From: Brevundimonas lenta
GTDB taxonomy: Bacteria > Pseudomonadota > Alphaproteobacteria > Caulobacterales > Caulobacteraceae
Length of the DNA stretch: 64,000 nucleotides
Assembly: GCF_014196335.1 (NCBI RefSeq)
Contig: NZ_JACIDM010000003.1
Location: 434,001 to 498,000 of the forward strand
Reading direction: 5' to 3'
In this document: one piece after another, positions 46,129-57,126 of the stretch
Layout: each line of letters opens with the position of its first letter
Position numbering within the stretch: the stretch's first letter is position 1
Notes under the pieces: generated by a model
The model's database searches: none
The model's input: the letters and a program-made list of their open reading frames with translations, nothing else
What the model was told of the DNA's origin: nothing
Position numbers and translations under genes: made by a program

Positions 46129-47795
46129 CACCCCATCCACAGCGTCGCGGGGTTCTCCAGCAGGCCCTTGATGCGCTGGACGAAGACGGCGGCGTCGTGG
46201 CCGTCGACGATGCGGTGATCGAAGGACGAGGACAGGTTCATCATCTTGCGGACGACCATCTGGCCGTCCTTCACCACGACCCGCTCCTGGATCTTGTTGG
46301 GGCCGACGATGGCGACCTCGGGGTGGTTGATGATCGGCGTGTGGACGAGGCCGCCCAGCGTGCCCAGCGAGGTGATGGTGATGGTCGAGCCCGAGAGCTC
46401 CTCACGCGACGCCTTGCCGGACTTGGCGGCGCCGGAGACGCGGGTGATCTCGTTGGCCGTGTCGTAGGGATCGCGCGCCTCGGCGTGGCGGACGACCGGG
46501 ACCATCAGGCCGTTCGGCGTCTGGGCGGCAATGCCCAGGTGGACCGGGGCGTGCTGGGTCAGGACGCCGGCCTCGTCGTCGTACCAGGCGTTGATCTGCG
46601 GCTGGTCGCGCAGGGCCACCACGATGGCGCGGGCGATGAACGGCAGGACGTTGAGCTTGGGCTTGTCCGAGCCCTTGTTCTGGCTGTTCAGGTGGGCGCG
46701 CAGCTCTTCCAGAGCGGTGACGTCGATCTCCTCGACGTAGGTGATGTGCGGGATGCGGCGGACGCTCTCGGCCATCTTCTCCGCGATCTTGCGGCGCAGG
46801 CCGATGATGCGGACCTCGGTGGTTCCTTCGGCCTTCGCATAGGTCGAGGAGCCCGAGGCTCCGCCCACGGATGAGCCGCGGCCGCCGGAGGCGACATAGG
46901 CGTCCAGATCGGCGTGCTCGATGCGGCCGGCCGGGCCCGAGCCGGGCACGAACTGCAGCTCGATCCCGAGGTCGCGGGCGCGGTTGCGTACGGCCGGGGA
47001 GGCGAGCGGGCGTTGGTTGCGGTCGGAGAGGGTGCGCGGCTTGGAGCCCCCCTCCCCCGCTGCGCGGGTACTCCCCCCAGCGGGGGGAGAACTGGGAGCG
47101 GCGGCCGGCGGCTTAGTTCCTCCCCCATCGGGGGAGGGGGACCGCGAAGCGGTGGAGGGGGCGGGGGCGGCTGCCGCCGCCACATTGCCCTTGCCCTCGA
47201 CCGAGAAGCTGACCAGCGGACCGCCGACAGGGACCTGCTGGCCCGCTTCGCCGTGCAGGGCGACGACGGTTCCGGACACCGGCGAGGTGATCTCGACAGT
47301 GGCCTTGTCGGTCATGATGTCGGCGAGGATCTGGTCCTCGGAGACGGCGTCGCCGACCTTGACGTGCCAGCCGACCAGCTCGGCCTCGGCCGTGCCTTCG
47401 CCGACGTCGGGGAGCTTGAAGACGTAGTTGGCGCCGGCGGCGGCTGGAGCCGCAGCAGCGGCGGGCGCCGGGGCGGCCTTCGGGGCCGGGGCCGGGACCG
47501 GAGCGGCCTCGACCTTGGGCGCGGGGGCGGGCGCGTCAGCGGCGTTGCCGGCGCCCTCGACCTCGAACTCGACCAACGGGCCGCGGACCGGAATCATCTG
47601 GCCGGGTTCGCCGTGGATGGCGGTGACCTTGCCCGAGACGGGGGCGGTGATCTCGACGGTGGCCTTGTCGGTCATGACGTCGGCGACGATCTGGTCCTCG
47701 GCGACGACGTCGCCGACCTTCACGTGCCAGCCGACCAGTTCGGCCTCGGCGGTGCCTTCGCCCACGTCGGGCAGCTTGAAGACGAAACGACCCAT
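46128..47795 (-). CDS. bkdB: branched-chain 2-oxoacid dehydrogenase E2 with two lipoyl domains
   Basis: A 555-residue dihydrolipoamide acyltransferase. Two nearly identical lipoyl domains (residues about 1-80 and 123-200) each have the lipoylated lysine in DKATVEIT (K44, K164). A peripheral-subunit-binding domain follows at about 262-300, then the catalytic domain ending in FDHRIVDGHDAAVF, the HxxxDG acyltransferase motif. The linker at about residues 210-253 is encoded by a palindromic family-2 repeat. It accepts acyl groups from E1 and passes them to CoA. Confidence 0.95.
   Translation of the reverse strand: MGRFVFKLPDVGEGTAEAELVGWHVKVGDVVAEDQIVADVMTDKATVEITAPVSGKVTAIHGEPGQMIPVRGPLVEFEVEGAGNAADAPAPAPKVEAAPVPAPAPKAAPAPAAAAAPAAAGANYVFKLPDVGEGTAEAELVGWHVKVGDAVSEDQILADIMTDKATVEITSPVSGTVVALHGEAGQQVPVGGPLVSFSVEGKGNVAAAAAPAPSTASRSPSPDGGGTKPPAAAPSSPPAGGSTRAAGEGGSKPRTLSDRNQRPLASPAVRNRARDLGIELQFVPGSGPAGRIEHADLDAYVASGGRGSSVGGASGSSTYAKAEGTTEVRIIGLRRKIAEKMAESVRRIPHITYVEEIDVTALEELRAHLNSQNKGSDKPKLNVLPFIARAIVVALRDQPQINAWYDDEAGVLTQHAPVHLGIAAQTPNGLMVPVVRHAEARDPYDTANEITRVSGAAKSGKASREELSGSTITITSLGTLGGLVHTPIINHPEVAIVGPNKIQERVVVKDGQMVVRKMMNLSSSFDHRIVDGHDAAVFVQRIKGLLENPATLWMG
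47040..47165. repeat. palindromic repeat, family 2, captured in frame in bkdB
   Basis: Contains CTCCCCCCAGCGGGGGGAG and CCTCCCCCATCGGGGGAGG hairpins, ACCGCGAAGCGGT and a GGAGGGGGCG tail, all building blocks of the intergenic family-2 element. It is read through in frame as a Pro/Ser/Gly/Ala-rich linker between the second lipoyl domain and the subunit-binding domain. Confidence 0.85.
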
Positions 47796-47796
47796 A

Positions 47797-48933
<1,137 letters not shown>

Positions 48934-48935
48934 GG

Positions 48936-50207
<1,272 letters not shown>

Positions 50208-50317
50208 TCAGGTCGGCGTTTAGCACGAGGCGTTTGCGAAGGCTCGCTCGATTTCGACCTTGCCTTAGGCGGTTTGCCGGTATTTTATTGCGCAAATGCC
50301 AGAACCGGAGAAACGCC

Positions 50318-50806
50318 TTGGCTGACGATCTGGATCCCGTCGACGCCCGCATCCTGGACATCCTGCAACAGGACGCCGGACTGTCGGTCGCCGAGGTCGC
50401 CGACCGGGTCGGACTGTCGGCCTCGCCGTGCTGGCGCCGGATCAAAAGGCTGGAGGACACGGGCTTCATCCGCAAGCGGGTGACCCTGCTGGACGCCGTG
50501 CGGCTGGGCCTGGACTTCGAGGTCTACGCCATCGTCAAGCTGAGCCTGCCGTCGTCGGACAATCTGACCGCCTTCGAGACGGCGGTCAGCGACTGGCCCG
50601 AGGTGGTGCAGTGCGCCACCATCACCGGCCGCGAGGACTATGTGCTGCGGATCATCACGTCGGACATGCACGCCTTCGACAAATTCCTGCGCGAGAAGCT
50701 GCTCAGCCTGAACATCGTGTCGGACTGCGAAAGCCACATCGTCACGCGCGGCGTGAAGAATGTGACGACCCTGCCCCTTGGCATTGTGACCCCACACGTC
50801 GGATAG
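50318..50806 (+). CDS. bkdR: Lrp/AsnC family regulator, likely of the bkd operon
   Basis: A 162-residue Lrp-type regulator with the helix-turn-helix EVADRVGLSASPCWRRIKRL and ligand domain (CATITGREDYVLRIITSD). The start is TTG 50318, supported by GGAG seven bases upstream; the frame has no ATG near the family N-terminus. Divergent placement next to the bkd operon, as for BkdR in other proteobacteria, suggests activation by branched-chain amino acids. Confidence 0.85.
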   Translation: MADDLDPVDARILDILQQDAGLSVAEVADRVGLSASPCWRRIKRLEDTGFIRKRVTLLDAVRLGLDFEVYAIVKLSLPSSDNLTAFETAVSDWPEVVQCATITGREDYVLRIITSDMHAFDKFLREKLLSLNIVSDCESHIVTRGVKNVTTLPLGIVTPHVG

Positions 50807-50830
50807 TGCCGCTCTCCAACAGGAGAGGGC

Positions 50831-51820
50831 ATGCGTCGATTCGGTGGAGCTGTGGTCGGACTGACGCTGGCGTTCTGCGCCGGTGACGCGTCCGCGCAGG
50901 CGCTGGAGACCGTCGCATCCAGCCCCGCAGAGCCCTGGCTGATCGAATCCACGGGCCGGGTCGCGTCCGGCATCCTGGTCGTCTCGTCCGTGCATCGCGC
51001 GGGTCTGTTCACGGTCGGCGAAGACGGCGCGCTCACTCCGTTCGGGCCGACCGACCGGCAGGCCATGTTCGGGCTGATCTCCGAGATGGGGCGCGGCTCG
51101 ATCTGGGTGGCGTCCTCGCCCTCGCCCCATGATGAGCGCGAAGACCGGCCGGCGGAGCTGCTGCAGCTGGAGATCAACAGCGGCGACGTGGTCGGAACCT
51201 TCGGGGCTGACGGCGAAGGGCACGCCTTCGGCGACATCGCCCTGGGCGCCGATGGCGAGATTTTCGTCGCCGATACCGGAACACGACAAATCCTGGTCCT
51301 GAGGCCGGGAGAGGCAAGGCTGCAGCCCCTCGTCCAGCTGCCGGAGCGCGGCTCGCCGCAGGGCATGGTGGTGTCGCCGGACGGCCGGTGGCTGGTGTTC
51401 TCCGACTACGGCACCGGGCTGCACCGGATCGACCTGTCGGAGGGGTTCGGCCTGCGCGACTTCACCACCGCGGAATTCACACCCCTGTCCGGCCCCGAGG
51501 GAGTCGAACTGCGCGGCATCGACGGTTTGATCGGTTGGGAGACCGACGGCCTGATCGCCATCCAGAACGGCACCCGGACCCCGCGCGTATTGCGCCTGCG
51601 GCTGTCGCCCGACTTCAGCACTGTGACCCGACGCGAGGCCCTGCTTGAGGGCGGCGCCCTCAGCGAACCGACCACCGGCTATGTGGAGGGCGGCAACCAG
51701 CTGATCTTCGTCTCGCGCAGCCAGTGGACCGATTTCGATCGCGAAGGCCGCCCGACCACCGACGCACCGGCCCCCGCCGTCGTCAGCCGCTTCCTGATTC
51801 CCCTGGAGCCCCAGCCATGA
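50831..51820 (+). CDS. secreted beta-propeller-like protein
   Basis: A 329-residue protein with a signal peptide (VVGLTLAFCAGDASA). Repeating blocks such as DIALGADGEIFVADTGTRQI and GMVVSPDGRWLVFSDYGTGL look like NHL/SMP-30-type beta-propeller blades. Binding or lactonase-like activity is possible, with no catalytic residues identified. The stop overlaps the pirin start (ATGA). Confidence 0.8.
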   Translation: MRRFGGAVVGLTLAFCAGDASAQALETVASSPAEPWLIESTGRVASGILVVSSVHRAGLFTVGEDGALTPFGPTDRQAMFGLISEMGRGSIWVASSPSPHDEREDRPAELLQLEINSGDVVGTFGADGEGHAFGDIALGADGEIFVADTGTRQILVLRPGEARLQPLVQLPERGSPQGMVVSPDGRWLVFSDYGTGLHRIDLSEGFGLRDFTTAEFTPLSGPEGVELRGIDGLIGWETDGLIAIQNGTRTPRVLRLRLSPDFSTVTRREALLEGGALSEPTTGYVEGGNQLIFVSRSQWTDFDREGRPTTDAPAPAVVSRFLIPLEPQP

Positions 51821-52755
51821 TCGAGATGGTCATCGACGCCCGCCGCAAGGACCTTGGAGGTTTCGAGGTCGGGCGCGTTCTGCCGTTCCACGCCCGCCGC
51901 ATGGTCGGGCCCTTCATCTTCCTGGACCAGATGGGCCCGGCCGAGTTCGCGCCGGGGTCGGAGGCGATCAACGTGCGGCCGCACCCGCACATCGGCCTGT
52001 CGACCCTGACCTATCTGTTCGAGGGCGAGATCATGCACCGGGACAACACCGGCGCAGTTCAGGCCATCCGGCCGGGCGAGGTCAACTGGATGACCGCCGG
52101 GCGCGGTATCGTACACTCCGAACGCACCGATCCGTTGAAGAAGAGCACGGGCGGACCGATGCACGGCATGCAGGCGTGGATCGCCCTGCCGACCGAACAC
52201 GAGGACGGCGATCCGTCCTTCCATCACCTGGGTGAGGACGGCCAACCGGTCTATGAGAACGGCGGCCTGTTCGCGCGCCTGGTCGCCGGCGAGGCCTATG
52301 GCGCCAAGGCCGCCGCGCCGGCGTCGTCGCCGCTGTTCTATGTCCACTGGGAGCTGGCCGAGGGCGTGCGCACCGCGCCGCCGCCGGGCAAGGGCGCGGG
52401 CGGCTATTCCGAACGGGCTCTGTACATCGCCAAGGGCGAGATCGAGGTCGGCGACCGTGCTTTCCATGAGGGCCAGATGGTCGTGCTGGAGCCGACGGCG
52501 GAGCCGACGATCAAAGCGCTGAAACCATCGACGGTCATGGTCATGGGCGGCGAGCCGGTGGGGCAACGTCTGATCTGGTGGAATTTCGTCTCGTCTTCGC
52601 AGGACAAGATCGACGCCGCCAAGGCGGACTGGAAGGCGGGCCGCATGGCCCTGCCGACGGAGGACGACGTCGAGTTCATCCCCCTGCCCGACGTTCCGTC
52701 CACGCCCGAACCGGCGCCCGATACGGTCAAGCCCGAGCCGACGCACCCCGTTTAG
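51817..52755 (+). CDS. pirin family protein
   Basis: A 312-residue bicupin of the pirin family. The metal ligands lie in RPHPHIGLSTLTYLFEGEI and the second set of residues in GRGIVHSERT. Some pirins are quercetinases; others affect transcription or pyruvate dehydrogenase. The C-terminal cupin and a proline-rich tail (DVPSTPEPAP) complete it. Coupled to the propeller gene by a 4-base overlap. Confidence 0.93.
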   Translation: MIEMVIDARRKDLGGFEVGRVLPFHARRMVGPFIFLDQMGPAEFAPGSEAINVRPHPHIGLSTLTYLFEGEIMHRDNTGAVQAIRPGEVNWMTAGRGIVHSERTDPLKKSTGGPMHGMQAWIALPTEHEDGDPSFHHLGEDGQPVYENGGLFARLVAGEAYGAKAAAPASSPLFYVHWELAEGVRTAPPPGKGAGGYSERALYIAKGEIEVGDRAFHEGQMVVLEPTAEPTIKALKPSTVMVMGGEPVGQRLIWWNFVSSSQDKIDAAKADWKAGRMALPTEDDVEFIPLPDVPSTPEPAPDTVKPEPTHPV

Positions 52756-52801
52756 GCGGCGGCGTCCTTGAACCACGGCGGCGGCCCCCGATCTTGGGGG
52801 C

Positions 52802-53791
52802 ATGACAGCTTTCTCGGTTCTCGATCTCTCGCCCATCGTCGAAGGCGGCGATGCGCGGCGCGCCCTGCTGGAATCCGCCGAACTGGCCAGGAAGGCGGAG
52901 GCGCACGGCTTCACCCGCTTCTGGCTGGCCGAGCATCACAACATGCCGGGCATCGCCAGCGCCGCGACGGCGGTGGCGCTGGCCCATGTGGCGGGAGCGA
53001 CGGAGAAGATCCGCGTCGGCTCGGGCGGGATCATGCTGCCCAACCATGCGCCGCTGGTGGTGGCCGAACAGTTCGGCACCCTGGAGGCGCTGTTCCCCGG
53101 CCGCATCGACCTGGGCCTGGGCCGTGCGCCCGGCACCGACGGCGAGACGGCGCGGGCCCTGCGCCGGTATTTCGAGGCCGCGGACCAGTTCCCACGCGAC
53201 GTGATGGAGTTGCAGGCCTTCCTCGGCGATCCGGTCGAGGGACAGCGGGTGACGGCCTGGCCTGGCGCGGGTTCGAAGGTGCCGATCTGGCTGCTGGGCT
53301 CCAGCCTGTTCAGCGCGGAACTGGCCGCCCACCTGGGCCTGCCGTTCGCCTTCGCTAGTCATTTCGCGCCGGAACTTCTGCTGCAGGCGCTGCAGACCTA
53401 TCGCGCCGGGTTCCGCCCGTCGAAACAGCTGGCGCAGCCCTACGCCATGGCGGCCATCAACGTGTTCGCGGCCGATACGGACGCCGAGGCGCAGCGCCTC
53501 TCGACCTCCATGCAGCAGGCGTTCGCGGCGGTGGTGACGGGCAAGCCGGGGCGGCTGAAGCCGCCCGTCGACGACATCACGACCGTGCTGGACACGCGCC
53601 AGCTGGCGGCGGTCGAAAGCCGCCTGACCTATGCCGCCATCGGCGGGCGCGAGACGGTGCGGACGAAGCTGGAAGAGTTCATCGCCCTGACAGGCGTGGA
53701 CGAGGTGATGGTCACCGGCATGATCCACGATCTGGAGCCGCGTCTGCACAGTCTGGAAGTGACGGCGGACGCGATCGACGGCCTGGCCTGA
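52802..53791 (+). CDS. LLM-class (luciferase-like) flavin oxidoreductase
   Basis: A 329-residue luciferase-like monooxygenase fold protein. [20 protein letters not shown] is the typical early segment, [20 protein letters not shown] the conserved flavin-side strand, and [16 protein letters not shown] follows. It would use reduced FMN or F420. Substrate unknown. It stands alone between the pirin and a convergent peptidase. Confidence 0.92.
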   Translation: MTAFSVLDLSPIVEGGDARRALLESAELARKAEAHGFTRFWLAEHHNMPGIASAATAVALAHVAGATEKIRVGSGGIMLPNHAPLVVAEQFGTLEALFPGRIDLGLGRAPGTDGETARALRRYFEAADQFPRDVMELQAFLGDPVEGQRVTAWPGAGSKVPIWLLGSSLFSAELAAHLGLPFAFASHFAPELLLQALQTYRAGFRPSKQLAQPYAMAAINVFAADTDAEAQRLSTSMQQAFAAVVTGKPGRLKPPVDDITTVLDTRQLAAVESRLTYAAIGGRETVRTKLEEFIALTGVDEVMVTGMIHDLEPRLHSLEVTADAIDGLA

Positions 53792-53794
53792 CCG

Positions 53795-55324
53795 TCAGCT
53801 GATCGACGCCATTTCGTACAGGAAGTCGACGAAGCCGAGAGTTGCCCCGTCCAGTCCGGCCACCTTGGGATTGGTCGAGTCGATGACGAAATACTCGTTC
53901 GGCGCATGCGCCCCGCTGCCGTGGCCGAGACCGAACTGTCCAGCCGGCAGACCGACCGGGGCGTCGGTGAACACGCAGCCGGGCCAGGATCCCGCCGAGC
54001 GCGGATACAGGGTGCTGGGCGCGCCGGCGCGATCGTAAACCGCCTTCTGCGCCCGGATGATGCGCGAGTCCTCGGCCGTCGCGGTCGGATTGTAGCCGCC
54101 GGTGAACCGGACCTCGACGTCGGGGAAGCCCTTCGCGTCCAGATGCGCGCGCAGTTTGGCCAGACAATCGTCGACGGTCTGGTTCGGGACCAGGCGCATA
54201 TCCAGCTTGGCGGTCCCGGAGCCCGGCAGGACCGTCTTGCCGCCTGGGCCGGTATAGCCCGCCACCAGGCCCTCGATATTGACCGTCGGCTGCGACGCCA
54301 GCCGCTCAAGCGACTGCCGCCACGGCAGGTCGTCGATCCAGGTCTGGACCCCGAGCGCCCGCTTGGCGTCCGCCTCGGAGTTCGCCTCCGCCGACGCCGC
54401 GATCAACTCGCGCTCGCGCGGAGTCAGGTCGCGAACATGTTCGAACCAGCCCTCGATCGCCGGTGTGTTGCCGTCGGGACTGACCAGGGACGACAGCGCC
54501 GCGACAAGTCGCCAGGCCGGGGAATCGACGTTGGCCTTCTGGCTGGAGTGAATATCGCGCGCCGGGCCCCGCCCCCAGGCGGCGCCCGAGGCGGTCAGCT
54601 CGCATTCGATGATGCCCTTGGCGCCGAGGTTGATGGTCACAGCGCCGGTCGACGGCGACTGCCAGCCGGTCGGGATGAACACGCCCTCGCACTTCTTCAG
54701 CGCGGCGAGCACGTTCGGCCGGGTCGTCACCTGGCGGAAGTGAGGGGAGCCGATCTCCTCCTCCCCCTCGCACACCAGAACGAGGTTGACCGGCGGCGAC
54801 TTGCCCGCGGCCCGCAGGGCGTGCAGCGCGGCGAGGAAGGCGCCTTCCGGCCCCTTCTGGTTCACCGCCCCCCGTCCGACGATCACCCGGCCGAAGCCCT
54901 CCTTGTCCACCAGCGCCGCCTCCAGCGGCGGCGAGGACCATTCCGCCGGGTCGAACTGCTTGACGTCGTACATGAAGTAGACGGCCAGCCAGCGGGGAGC
55001 GCCCACGTCCATCACCCCGAAGACGCCGGGGTGACCGTCGGTCGGGATGATCTCCACGTCGCTGAAGCCCGCGTCGCGGGCCAGCCGGGCCATGTATTCG
55101 GCCCCCTCGGGCATGTTCAGGTTCTCGGCGGCGATCGAGGGGTTGCGAATCCAGTCCTGGATGCGCGCCGTCGACGCGTCCTTGCCGGCCGCGACCGCCG
55201 CCTGGATGGCCGGCAGGTCGCCGGATTGAGCCAGGGCCGGTCCGGGTCTGAATCCAAAGACGCTTCCGGCAGCGAGGGCGGCCGCCCCGGTCAGGAGGGC
55301 GCGGCGATCGGCGGTAACGGTCAT
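53795..55324 (-). CDS. Tat-exported M20-family metallopeptidase
   Basis: A 509-residue peptidase. The leader ADRRALLTGAAALAAGSVFG is Tat-like (twin arginine RR with a hydrophobic stretch). The mature part has YFMYDVKQFDP near the metal site, RGAVNQKGPEGAFLAALHAL with the bridging aspartate region replaced by asparagine-containing sequence, and LVCEGEEEIGSPHF with the catalytic glutamates. This is the M20/M25/M40 family (dipeptidase-type). The usual metal ligand in the Asp-x-Asp position is worth checking, because YDV stands where H.D would be expected. Confidence 0.85.
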   Translation of the reverse strand: MTVTADRRALLTGAAALAAGSVFGFRPGPALAQSGDLPAIQAAVAAGKDASTARIQDWIRNPSIAAENLNMPEGAEYMARLARDAGFSDVEIIPTDGHPGVFGVMDVGAPRWLAVYFMYDVKQFDPAEWSSPPLEAALVDKEGFGRVIVGRGAVNQKGPEGAFLAALHALRAAGKSPPVNLVLVCEGEEEIGSPHFRQVTTRPNVLAALKKCEGVFIPTGWQSPSTGAVTINLGAKGIIECELTASGAAWGRGPARDIHSSQKANVDSPAWRLVAALSSLVSPDGNTPAIEGWFEHVRDLTPRERELIAASAEANSEADAKRALGVQTWIDDLPWRQSLERLASQPTVNIEGLVAGYTGPGGKTVLPGSGTAKLDMRLVPNQTVDDCLAKLRAHLDAKGFPDVEVRFTGGYNPTATAEDSRIIRAQKAVYDRAGAPSTLYPRSAGSWPGCVFTDAPVGLPAGQFGLGHGSGAHAPNEYFVIDSTNPKVAGLDGATLGFVDFLYEMASIS

Positions 55325-55380
55325 GGCGGGTTCCCCGTGTTCGAAGCGACTAGACCCCGGCTGCCATCGCGCGTCCAGCC

Positions 55381-56340
55381 TCAGAGACCCGCGAGGAAAT
55401 GCAGGAGGAGGCGGTTCACCTCGTCCGCCCGTTCCTGCTGGATCCAGTGACCGGCGCCGGGGAGGACGGTCTGGATGCGCAGGTCGGGGATCCAGTCGCG
55501 CAGACCCCCTTCATGACCGCCGGCGTAGTGGCGGACGGGATCACGCTCACCGACGATGAAGGCGCCGGGCACGCGGATGAGGGCGTCCTGCAGATGGGCG
55601 GTGAGGGACCAGTTGCGGTCGAGGTTGCGGTACCAGTCCAGCGGCGCGCGGAAGCCGCCGGCGGTGAAGGCCTCGACGTACTCCGCGAAATGCTCAGGGC
55701 CCAGCCACGGCGGCAGGGTGGCGTCGTCGGCGATCGAGGCGGTCAGGCTGACGCCGTCGGGCATGAAGCCGGTCGACTGGCGGCCGTCGGGCGTGGCGCC
55801 GTCATAGGCGTAGAACATCTTGCGAAGCGCCGTGGCCGGGTCGCGGTCGAACTCCAGATGGGCGTCGTCCGCCTGGAAGCGGCTGATGTAGAGGTCGCCG
55901 AGGCCGCCGCGTTTCGACAGGGCCGCCATGGCCGGCGTGGGCGGGCCCTTCGGGCGGCGCGGCTGGAACGGCACCGACAGGCCGGCGACGGCGCGGAACA
56001 GGTCGGGGCGGGTCAGGGCGCAATGCCAGGCGACCGGGGCGCCCCAGTCGTGGCCGACGACGACGCAGGACGTCTCGCCCAGGGCCCGGACCAGATCGAC
56101 CATGTCGCCGACGAGGTTGAGGATCGAATAGCTGTCGCGGCTCTCCGGCTTGTCCGTGCCGCCGTAGCCGCGCATGTCCGGCGCGACGGCATGGAAGCCC
56201 GCGTCGGCGAGCGCCTGCACCTGCGCCCGCCAGCTGACGCCGAGTTCGGGGAAGCCGTGGATCAGCAGGACCAACGGGCCGGAGCCGGCCTCGAGGATTT
56301 GCTGACGAAGGCCGTCGGTCTGGATGAGGCGCTGCTGCAT
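55381..56340 (-). CDS. alpha/beta hydrolase, epoxide-hydrolase-like
   Basis: A 319-residue hydrolase. The oxyanion motif is LIHGFPELGVSWR, the nucleophile elbow is VGHDWGAPVAW with aspartate as nucleophile, and a late GAGHWIQQE supplies histidine. This is the epoxide hydrolase / haloalkane dehalogenase type; the HGFPE motif favours epoxide hydrolase. A family-1 repeat lies just upstream. Confidence 0.9.
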   Translation of the reverse strand: MQQRLIQTDGLRQQILEAGSGPLVLLIHGFPELGVSWRAQVQALADAGFHAVAPDMRGYGGTDKPESRDSYSILNLVGDMVDLVRALGETSCVVVGHDWGAPVAWHCALTRPDLFRAVAGLSVPFQPRRPKGPPTPAMAALSKRGGLGDLYISRFQADDAHLEFDRDPATALRKMFYAYDGATPDGRQSTGFMPDGVSLTASIADDATLPPWLGPEHFAEYVEAFTAGGFRAPLDWYRNLDRNWSLTAHLQDALIRVPGAFIVGERDPVRHYAGGHEGGLRDWIPDLRIQTVLPGAGHWIQQERADEVNRLLLHFLAGL

Positions 56341-56346
56341 CAGTAA

Positions 56347-56483
56347 TTCCGCTCATCCCGGCGAAAGCCGGGACCCAGTTCTTTCACCGAAACTCAGGCG
56401 TTCGAGGACATCGGACAGTGCACAGCTAGCACCGTTCCGTCACCCAAAGCACTGGGTCCCGGCTTTCGCCGGGATGAGCGGAA
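56347..56483. repeat. palindromic repeat, family 1 (copy E)
   Basis: Ends TTCCGCTCATCCCGGCGAAA and its complement; the interior shares CATCGG and the CACCCAAAGCACTGGGTCC end with copy A. It lies between the epoxide-hydrolase-like gene and the engB stop codon at 56484, which follows it directly. Confidence 0.9.
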
Positions 56484-57125
56484 CTAAAGAGCCACGCCTG
56501 TCGTGCGCATGATCTCGGCGCGAAGCTCGGGCATGCCGTCGCCCTTTTCGGCCGAGGTGACGATGACCGCCGGGAAGGCGGCGGGGCGCTTGGCGATGGC
56601 CTTGAGGGTCTCGGCCTGAACTTTCTCAGCCTCGCCCTTCTTCAGCTTGTCGGCCTTGGTCAGGATGATCTGGTAGCTGACGGCCGCGAGGTCCAGGGCG
56701 TCGAGGGCCTCGGTGTCCACGCTCTTCAGGCCGTGGCGGGCGTCGATCAGCAGATAGACCCGCTTCAGGGTCACGCGGCCGCGCAGATAGTCGCGGCCGA
56801 GATCCTGGAATTTCTTCACCGTCGACTTGGACGCCTTGGCCCAGCCGTAGCCGGGCAGGTCGACCAGACGCATCTTGCCGTCGAGGTCGAAGAAATTGAC
56901 CTCGCGCGTCCGGCCCGGCTCGTTCGAGGCGCGGGCCAGTTTGTGCATGCCCACCAGGCCGTTGATCAGGCTGGACTTGCCGACGTTGGAACGGCCGGCG
57001 AAGGCGATCTCGGGCAGGTCAGGATCGGGCAGCTGCTCGATCTTGGCGCACCCCATGACGAAGGTCGCAGGGCGCGCGAACAGGATGCGCGCCTGCTCCA
57101 GATCCTCGGGGGTGAAGTCGTCCAA
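56484..57125 (-). CDS. engB: ribosome biogenesis GTPase EngB (YihA/YsxC)
   Basis: A 213-residue small GTPase. The P-loop is GRSNVGKSS, the G3 motif is DLPGYGWAK and the G4 motif is LTKADK, all diagnostic of EngB. It acts in large-subunit assembly and is usually essential. It is the fourth gene of the rpmH-rnpA-yidC-engB cluster, starting one base after the yidC stop. Confidence 0.96.
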   Translation of the reverse strand: MDDFTPEDLEQARILFARPATFVMGCAKIEQLPDPDLPEIAFAGRSNVGKSSLINGLVGMHKLARASNEPGRTREVNFFDLDGKMRLVDLPGYGWAKASKSTVKKFQDLGRDYLRGRVTLKRVYLLIDARHGLKSVDTEALDALDLAAVSYQIILTKADKLKKGEAEKVQAETLKAIAKRPAAFPAVIVTSAEKGDGMPELRAEIMRTTGVAL

Positions 57126-57126
57126 C

